Assembly: GCF_023716565.1 (NCBI RefSeq)
Contig: NZ_CP071849.1
Span: forward strand, 992,001 to 1,056,000
Length of the DNA: 64,000 nt
Reading direction: 5' to 3'
Source of the DNA: Vibrio sp. SCSIO 43136
GTDB lineage: Bacteria; Pseudomonadota; Gammaproteobacteria; Enterobacterales; Vibrionaceae
Shown here: positions 58,908 to 64,000 of the stretch, one piece after another
How positions within the stretch are numbered: position 1 is the first letter of the stretch
How the letters are laid out: each line of letters starts with the position of its first letter
Notes under the pieces: model-generated
Told to the model about the DNA's origin: nothing
Seen by the model: the letters and a program-made list of their open reading frames with translations, nothing else
The model's database searches: none
Translations under genes and position numbers: made by a program

Positions 58908-59072
58908 TAATAAGCAGCAGGTATTCTGACTGGTGACTAAAGTGCTAAAACGCCTTCCCAAGATAACTTAGTGGCAATGTTTTAACTCATCACATACAGA
59001 TGCGGGTACAGTTCAGGCCTCTCACCTGATTCCCTGCTCAACAGAGTCATCGCTAGATGAACTGCTTATATT
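58908..59072 (-). ncRNA. Cobalamin (B12) riboswitch
   Basis: On the minus strand the order is: P1 5' arm AAGCAGTT, then GGGAATCAGGTGAGAGGCCT, CTGTACCCGCATCTGTA, GCCACTAAG, GGGAAGGC and the B12 box AGTCAGAATACCTGCT. These correspond to the GGTGMRA, CCCGC, GCCACTG and AGTCAGGATACCTGC conserved blocks of the class. It lies 141 bp upstream of cbiD and should shut down the operon when adenosylcobalamin is plentiful. Confidence 0.95.
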
Positions 59073-59124
59073 GTCTAGGTGTCGATAAGTAACCGTTATA
59101 CTTATCTTTTATGGGGTCATTGTA

Positions 59125-59697
59125 TCAAGAAAAGGTTTCACTACAAACGTCAATTTCGACATAAGTGCTATTATCAATGACACCTATACCTTGGTGCCAG
59201 GAAGGCCGACCACTCAATATATTCATTGCCGCCCTAATCCATTCACCATGGGTTACCACCCATACAGTTTGGGATTGCTTATCACTACACAACTGTTTTA
59301 GAAAGGTATAGATTCGCTGCGCATAGTCCGATTCCACTTCTTCCCCAAACTCTCCCTGCAACGGCTTTTCAAATCGATTCGCATATCTCAACCGTTTGGC
59401 AGTTACAAGTTCTACCCCTTGTAACTGTCCTAAGAAGCGTTCACGAAGCAATGGATTCGTCAAAGAGACAGCATCACATAATGATGCCATTCGATTTGCA
59501 GAAGAAACCGCTCTTCCTAAATCACTGGTAATCACCAAGTCTGGTCTACCATAACGAGATAAAAGATCAGTCGCTAGATGGTCTAGAACAATGTATTCAG
59601 AACTAAGAATGGGACAATCGAGTTGGCCATGCAGTCTGTTGGACTGATTCCAAGCGGTTTTTGCGTGGCGAATGAGAATAAGTTTTGATGTAGGCAT
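59125..59697 (-). CDS. Histidine phosphatase family protein (possibly alpha-ribazole phosphatase-like)
   Basis: A 190-residue member of the histidine phosphatase superfamily. KLILIRHAKTAWNQSNRLHGQLDCP has the RHG-like motif with phospho-His (RHAKT), VITSDLGRAVSSANRMA supplies Arg, LLRERFLGQLQG supplies the acid Glu, and VWVVTHGEWIRAAMNIL the second His. It sits upstream of the riboswitch next to the cobalamin operon, and CobC-type alpha-ribazole phosphatases belong to this family, but similarity is general. It is not under the riboswitch. Confidence 0.8.
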   Translation of the reverse strand: MPTSKLILIRHAKTAWNQSNRLHGQLDCPILSSEYIVLDHLATDLLSRYGRPDLVITSDLGRAVSSANRMASLCDAVSLTNPLLRERFLGQLQGVELVTAKRLRYANRFEKPLQGEFGEEVESDYAQRIYTFLKQLCSDKQSQTVWVVTHGEWIRAAMNILSGRPSWHQGIGVIDNSTYVEIDVCSETFS

Positions 59698-59869
59698 GAC
59701 GTACTATAAGTGTTCTAAACGAGCAAAAACTCTAATCAATGATACTGCTCGCAGATGATAGCCTACGGTCAATGTGGATCTGGCCAGTTTTGTATACCTA
59801 CAAACTGAGACTCCATTCGCAATTTTAAACAATTGTTTAGATAACTCAAATTCTGCCGCAAAATTCAAG

Positions 59870-59907
59870 CAAAAAAAAAGCAGCGAAGAAAAAATCTTCG
59901 CTGCTTC
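59870..59907 (-). terminator. Rho-independent terminator of the 59931-60119 gene
   Basis: AGCAGCGAAGA (59879-59889) pairs with TCTTCGCTGCT (59895-59905); on the minus strand a T9 run follows. Confidence 0.92.
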
Positions 59908-59930
59908 TTAATAATGTTCGCTACTAAACC

Positions 59931-60119
59931 TTAACGGTGCATACCAAGGTCACGTTGCATGTGTGACGATAGGTCATTGATGTTATAGGTTTTTTCAGTT
60001 TCACTTACGAACAAGATATCCAATAAGTGAGCAATCAATCCTTTGAAGTTAACAGCGTAAGCTTTTTTGTCCATAGCCGCTGGAGCTGCGATTGTGTTTA
60101 GTTGCATTACCTGTGACAT
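59931..60119 (-). CDS. Small DUF1127-like protein
   Basis: A 62-residue protein. The C-terminal DLSSHMQRDLGMHR resembles the DUF1127 (YjiS-like) ending, in which a helix with L-x-x-L-x-x-D-I/L-G-x-x-R is conserved. The N terminus is shortened. Such proteins in other bacteria influence RNA metabolism or phosphate/motility regulation; no role is implied here. Own terminator directly downstream. Confidence 0.7.
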   Translation of the reverse strand: MSQVMQLNTIAAPAAMDKKAYAVNFKGLIAHLLDILFVSETEKTYNINDLSSHMQRDLGMHR

Positions 60120-60822
60120 GATTGCCTCGCAAATTCAATTTAATGTTTTGTTGGGATCAATAATAGGCTTAAACATCTGCTGCAAATAGTGACAAATTCT
60201 CTCTTTTCGGATAAGTTTTTCTAATGAAACAGATCGATAACAACTGCATTTTTGAGCCAAACAAATCTGATGAATATTTATGCACCCAAGCGTGTTTTTG
60301 TTGAATATTCCCCCAGCAGCCAGGTTAATGCACTTGCAAAAGCAACACTTCATTAACACAAAAATATTTTCCTTAATCAGTAAATTATTGTGAGCCAAAT
60401 TAAAAACTTATCTAACTTTGTCATCACTATGACAGCTATGTCAGATAAGTGTCAGCGACTGAGTTAAGAGAAACCACATGCAATCCCATAAGTCACTCTC
60501 CTTGTTAGTCAAATCTGTTCAAGATAGTCCTATTAAATAAAATAGAACTAATGAGCTATTGAGCTGATAAAGAAATTAATTGCATACTCACACAAAACCA
60601 CAAACCGCACAAAAAGTAACCAGGAATTTTTTCATATAGGATTTATGAAACATGCAGTTACATATAAATCAAGCCAAACAAAACAAATATTATTCAGATA
60701 TTTATAGTGATAGAATCATAAGCGACATCAATCTTAAGAGCCTCTGGTATATTCATTTCACTTATAGTTAAATGATATCCTTTCTCATTTAAAATCATGC
60801 GGTCACAGGGAAAACGTAGTAG
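60120..60822. other. Long intergenic region upstream of the chemoreceptor
   Basis: About 700 bp, AT-rich, with no convincing ORF. It holds a palindrome TGACA-GCTA-TGTCA at 60429-60442 and several A/T tracts, so it probably contains regulatory sites of the two flanking genes. Confidence 0.5.
60429..60442. promoter_or_regulatory. Palindrome TGACA-N4-TGTCA
   Basis: Perfect 5-bp arms with a 4-bp centre between the DUF1127-like gene and the chemoreceptor. Candidate operator; regulator unknown. Confidence 0.4.
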
Positions 60823-62451
60823 ATGTTAAACTCCGTATTAAATCGACTAAAAATCACGGCGAAGATCCGCCTAATCATCGCACTCGCCAGTGTGCTCATT
60901 TTAGTAGCTAAGCTGATGTCGGCTTACAACCTAAAAGAACAAATCATTGAAGAGCGTAAAGAAGCGGCGCAGTCGCTCGTAGAAAGTGCAGTTCATCAGA
61001 TAGATGCCATTCTATCTAATTCGGATATACCTCTCGAACAGAGGAAGGGACTGGCGATTTCCCAAATAAAACAAATGCGTTACGGCGATCACGGGTATTT
61101 CTGGATAAACGATATCGATGGCATCATGCTGATGCATCCAACCAGTTCACAGCTCAACGGTCAGAACCTGCTTAACCACTCCAAGCCGTACATTTCTTCT
61201 GCTTTTTCTCAATTTGTGCAAACGGCGAAACAGCAAGGCAGTGGCTTCATTGATTACCAATGGCCTATACCGGGCAGCAAAGCCATGGACGATAAAATTT
61301 CTTATGTGAAGAAGACTAACTCACAACCTTGGGTTGTGGGGACCGGAGTCTTCTTTGCGGATGTCGAAGAGACTTTCCAAAAGGAGCTAATTACCACACT
61401 CGTCAGCACCGCTACCATGGTTGCTATATTGATTTTGGTCGCAGGTGCTATCTCACGCAATATTAGCAAGCCAATGGGTAAGATCACTCGAACAATGTCT
61501 CTGATTGCCAGCGAAAAAGACCTGACTGTAAACATGAAAGCTGATGGCCGAGATGAGTTATCTACGATGTCAAAGGCTTTTAACCAAATGAACGGAAATT
61601 TGCGGGAAGTCGTCGTGACAATTCATGGCAATACCGACTCCCTAGCCTCTCAAGCTGAGGAGCTATCTTGTGTGACTCAAGAGATCCAACAAGGTATTCG
61701 AGAGCAAAAGGAGCAGACTCTGCATGTGGTAGAAAGTGTCGAGAGCCTTGCTCACTCAGCGGATATCGTAACGGATAAAGCGAATGTCGCTCTCGCAGCA
61801 ACCACGGAAAGTAGAGAGATGGTGGCATCTGGTAATGCTGATGTACAAGAAAACATCGATGCCATCATGGGTGTGTCTAGTAACGTTAAGCAAGCGGTTG
61901 AGGTCGCTGATGAACTAGAAAACTCATCTCAGCAGATCGGTGACATACTTGATGTAATTAAACAGATCGCAGAGCAAACTAACTTACTAGCGCTCAATGC
62001 CGCCATAGAGGCTGCACGAGCCGGTGAACAGGGGCGAGGCTTTGCGGTTGTTGCTGATGAGGTTAGAACCCTAGCACAGCGCACACAGGAATCGACAGGC
62101 AACATTCAACGCATCATCACTACACTACAAGCGGGTGTTCAACAGACGGTTGAAACCATGCGTGAATGTGAACAAAAGACTGAGCTTGGAATAGAGAAAG
62201 CAACCCAGTGCGGTGAAACACTTCAAAGCATTGAAACTGCCATCCATACACTCGCAACCACAGCAAATGAAATTGCAACATCTGCTGAAGAGCAGCGTCA
62301 GCAGGTAGTCAGCATCAGCGATAGCCTTGCAAGTATCTCATCGGTAGCAGAACAAACTCAGCTCGGCACCAACCAAACGTCACAGTCCAGTGAGCAACTC
62401 AGTAACATGGCCCAAGAGCTTAACGGCCTAGTTAACGCCTTCAAGGTTTAA
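60823..62451 (+). CDS. Methyl-accepting chemotaxis protein with sCache domain
   Basis: Inner-membrane chemoreceptor of 542 residues. TM1 is near 15-30 ([20 protein letters not shown]), and a periplasmic sCache_2 domain follows ([41 protein letters not shown]; ~35-190). TM2 is [18 protein letters not shown], then HAMP (~215-265) and the signalling domain with the hairpin tip [43 protein letters not shown]. The C terminus lacks a CheR-docking pentapeptide. Ligand probably a small acid, by analogy with other sCache_2 receptors. Confidence 0.95.
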   Translation: MLNSVLNRLKITAKIRLIIALASVLILVAKLMSAYNLKEQIIEERKEAAQSLVESAVHQIDAILSNSDIPLEQRKGLAISQIKQMRYGDHGYFWINDIDGIMLMHPTSSQLNGQNLLNHSKPYISSAFSQFVQTAKQQGSGFIDYQWPIPGSKAMDDKISYVKKTNSQPWVVGTGVFFADVEETFQKELITTLVSTATMVAILILVAGAISRNISKPMGKITRTMSLIASEKDLTVNMKADGRDELSTMSKAFNQMNGNLREVVVTIHGNTDSLASQAEELSCVTQEIQQGIREQKEQTLHVVESVESLAHSADIVTDKANVALAATTESREMVASGNADVQENIDAIMGVSSNVKQAVEVADELENSSQQIGDILDVIKQIAEQTNLLALNAAIEAARAGEQGRGFAVVADEVRTLAQRTQESTGNIQRIITTLQAGVQQTVETMRECEQKTELGIEKATQCGETLQSIETAIHTLATTANEIATSAEEQRQQVVSISDSLASISSVAEQTQLGTNQTSQSSEQLSNMAQELNGLVNAFKV

Positions 62452-62466
62452 ATCACCCTCTATATA

Positions 62467-62497
62467 ACAGCCAGTGCACCCACTGGCTGTTTTTTTA
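62467..62497 (+). terminator. Rho-independent terminator
   Basis: ACAGCCAGTG-CACC-CACTGGCTGT-T7, a perfect 10-bp stem ending the chemoreceptor gene. Confidence 0.93.
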
Positions 62498-62595
62498 TCC
62501 CTGCGACTTACACAAGCAATATGCCAACGTAATCCTCTAACACGACTACCTACATTTGGCACTCCAATAAGCAGATACCGCTTACCGACAGCCGT

Positions 62596-62635
62596 TTACC
62601 GATAGCCCTATCCTTATTACCGATAGCCCTATCCC
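62596..62635. repeat. Short tandem repeat TTACCGATAGCCCTATCC
   Basis: Two copies separated by three bases, with a third degenerate half (TTACCGACAGCC) just before. It lies in a 150-bp spacer between two terminators. Confidence 0.6.
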
Positions 62636-62648
62636 GAACGCCACCCAC

Positions 62649-62672
62649 AAAAAACCGGGCATCAGCCCGGCT
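62649..62672 (-). terminator. Rho-independent terminator of deaD
   Basis: CCGGGC-ATCA-GCCCGG; the A-run on the plus strand gives the T-run on the minus strand. Confidence 0.88.
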
Positions 62673-62695
62673 TTCATATTCATTCACAACAAAGA

Positions 62696-64000
62696 TTAAT
62701 CTTCGTTGCGGCTGCGACGCTCGCCACGGTAGCTACCACGGTGATCACCGCCACGGTTACGGTCGAAACGACGACCGCCTTCACGGTTACCATCGCGGTT
62801 ACCGTCACGACCACCACGGCCGCCTTCACGGTTGCCACGGTAACCACCGCCATCACGGTTACCACGGTAACCGCCGCCATCACGACGACCACCGTCACGA
62901 CGACCGCCATCACGGCGACCACGTGGCTCACGGAAGTCATCAAAGTCACACACTACTGCGCCAACTTCTTTCTGACGGATACGTAGCTTACTTAGCTTGT
63001 TCGCAGTCTCAGAAGACATTGCTTTTGGCAGCTGAACGTAAGTCTCGCCTTGAGCTAGTTTGATAGCACCGATAGAGCCTTTCACTAGGCCAAGCTCGTT
63101 TGCAAGTGCACCAACGATGTCTTTAACCTGAACGCCTTGCTCACGGCCAACTTGCAGCTGGTAAGTATCCCAGTCTTGCTTGTTGCCGTAACCGCTACCG
63201 CCTTCACGACGATCGTTGCGACGCTCTTGACGACGCTTCTTATCACGCTCGATAGCTTCGATCATTGGATCTGGGCCAGTGTAGAATAGAGGACGTTTGC
63301 CTTGCTGACGCTTAAGCAGGATAGCTGCTAGTGTCGCTGCATCAATCTCTAGAGACTCTTGTAGTTTTGCAACTAGCTCTTCGAATTTATCTAGAGCTTT
63401 GTGCTCTTTCTCAGCTTCTAGCTCAGCGCCAAGCTTAACTAGACGAGCTTCTGCTACTTTGTCACGTAGAGGAAGTTGGATTTCTTCCATTGAAGACTTA
63501 GTAACACGCTCAATGTTGCGAAGCATACGTAGTTGGTTAGTACGAACAAGAAGGATCGCACGACCTTTACGACCAGCACGGCCAGTACGACCGATACGGT
63601 GGATGTATGACTCAACATCGAATGGGATGTCGTAGTTAAATACGTGAGTGATACGAGGAACATCAAGACCACGTGCAACAACGTCAGTTGCAACTAGGAT
63701 ATCGATAACACCTTGTTTGATGTGATCAACAGTACGCTCACGTAGAGACTGAGGAATATCACCGTGAAGAGCAGCCGCTTTAAAGCCACGTGCGCTTAGC
63801 CAATCTGCTAGACGCTCAGTATCTTGACGAGTACGAACGAATACGATTGACGCATCGGTTTCTTCAGTTTCTAGAAGACGTAGCATCGCTTCATCTTTTT
63901 CAACACCTTTAACAACCCAGAACTGCTGTTCTACTTTGTCTACAGTGTGGTTTTTACCAGCAACGTCTACTGTTTCTGGGTCACGTAGGAAGCGATCAAC
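62696..64000 (-). CDS. deaD: DEAD-box RNA helicase DeaD/CsdA, C-terminal part
   Basis: Cold-shock and ribosome-assembly RNA helicase. The frame continues to the right window edge (VDRFLRDPETVDV at the edge), so the N-terminal RecA domain is missing. Visible: SIVFVRTRQDTERLADWL (motif IV), DILVATDVVARGLDVPRI (motif V), SYIHRIGRTGRAGRKGRA (motif VI), then a DbpA/CsdA-type RNA-binding domain (YQLQVGREQGVQVKDIVGALANE). It ends in an RGG-rich tail of ~75 residues (GGRRDGGRRDGG, GGGYRGNRDGGGYRGNR). The tail is encoded by GC-rich near-repeats. Confidence 0.97.
   Translation of the reverse strand, partial: VDRFLRDPETVDVAGKNHTVDKVEQQFWVVKGVEKDEAMLRLLETEETDASIVFVRTRQDTERLADWLSARGFKAAALHGDIPQSLRERTVDHIKQGVIDILVATDVVARGLDVPRITHVFNYDIPFDVESYIHRIGRTGRAGRKGRAILLVRTNQLRMLRNIERVTKSSMEEIQLPLRDKVAEARLVKLGAELEAEKEHKALDKFEELVAKLQESLEIDAATLAAILLKRQQGKRPLFYTGPDPMIEAIERDKKRRQERRNDRREGGSGYGNKQDWDTYQLQVGREQGVQVKDIVGALANELGLVKGSIGAIKLAQGETYVQLPKAMSSETANKLSKLRIRQKEVGAVVCDFDDFREPRGRRDGGRRDGGRRDGGGYRGNRDGGGYRGNREGGRGGRDGNRDGNREGGRRFDRNRGGDHRGSYRGERRSRNED

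Noticed and set aside
60135..60398. 87-codon minus-strand frame in the chemoreceptor leader
   Set aside because: No RBS, odd composition (many Cys/Lys/Ile from AT-rich DNA), and no resemblance to any family.
62680..62986. Low-complexity frames rich in V/T/A on both strands under the deaD tail
   Set aside because: Shadows of the RGG-repeat coding sequence in other frames.

Overview
The window looks like chromosome of a Vibrio-type gammaproteobacterium. The non-array genes (YdhF-type aldo/keto reductase, MalS-type periplasmic amylase, DeaD helicase, sCache chemoreceptor, anaerobic cobalamin operon) fit the Vibrionaceae. The middle 35 kb is a large cassette array of the Vibrio superintegron type with VCR-like attC sites. 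The species cannot be named from the sequence alone.

Layout. 1-11.3 kb is ordinary chromosome: the end of an outer-membrane protein, ydhF divergent from malS, an HD-GYP protein convergent with a Cache-domain histidine kinase, an M3 oligopeptidase, a LysE exporter, a RidA-family protein and an unrecognised two-gene pair. About 11.3-46.1 kb is the array: 49 attC sites by my reading (one degenerate, two split by IS elements), carrying about 31 protein-bearing and 18 gene-less cassettes. Almost all genes are on the minus strand, so the attI-proximal end is on the right (about 46,080). No integron integrase lies at that end or anywhere else in the window. Four type II toxin-antitoxin cassettes sit together at the distal left end. 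Seven GNAT acetyltransferases are present, four of them consecutive. Other cassettes encode GrpB-, GFA-, Nudix-, phosphatase-, rhomboid-, APH-like, PD-(D/E)XK-like and PIN-like proteins. Three IS elements have inserted: an IS110/IS1111-type copy and an IS10-like copy inside attC sites, and an ISAs1-family copy inside a gene-less cassette.

The most notable signal is a superfamily of gene-less cassettes, each about 370-425 bp: 13 copies of family A and 4 copies of a diverged family B. No reading frame is conserved among them. All 17 keep a sigma70-like promoter geometry with exactly 17 bp between the hexamers, close to the cassette's own attC and pointing into the next downstream cassettes. They may be dispersed promoter cassettes (or sources of a small RNA) that re-energise transcription along an array with no integrase promoter nearby. 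The same payload occurs on different attC types.

46.3-64 kb is chromosome again: a DUF3820 protein and a membrane-anchored hypothetical protein, then an 11-gene anaerobic cobalamin operon (cbiD-C-ET-L-G-K-H-F-B-cobD-cbiA, minus strand) behind a cobalamin riboswitch. Its cbiG is fused to a C-terminal thioredoxin-like [2Fe-2S] ferredoxin domain, and no cbiJ or cbiP is present. A histidine phosphatase, a small DUF1127-like protein, a methyl-accepting chemotaxis protein and the C-terminal part of DeaD with an RGG-rich tail close the window.
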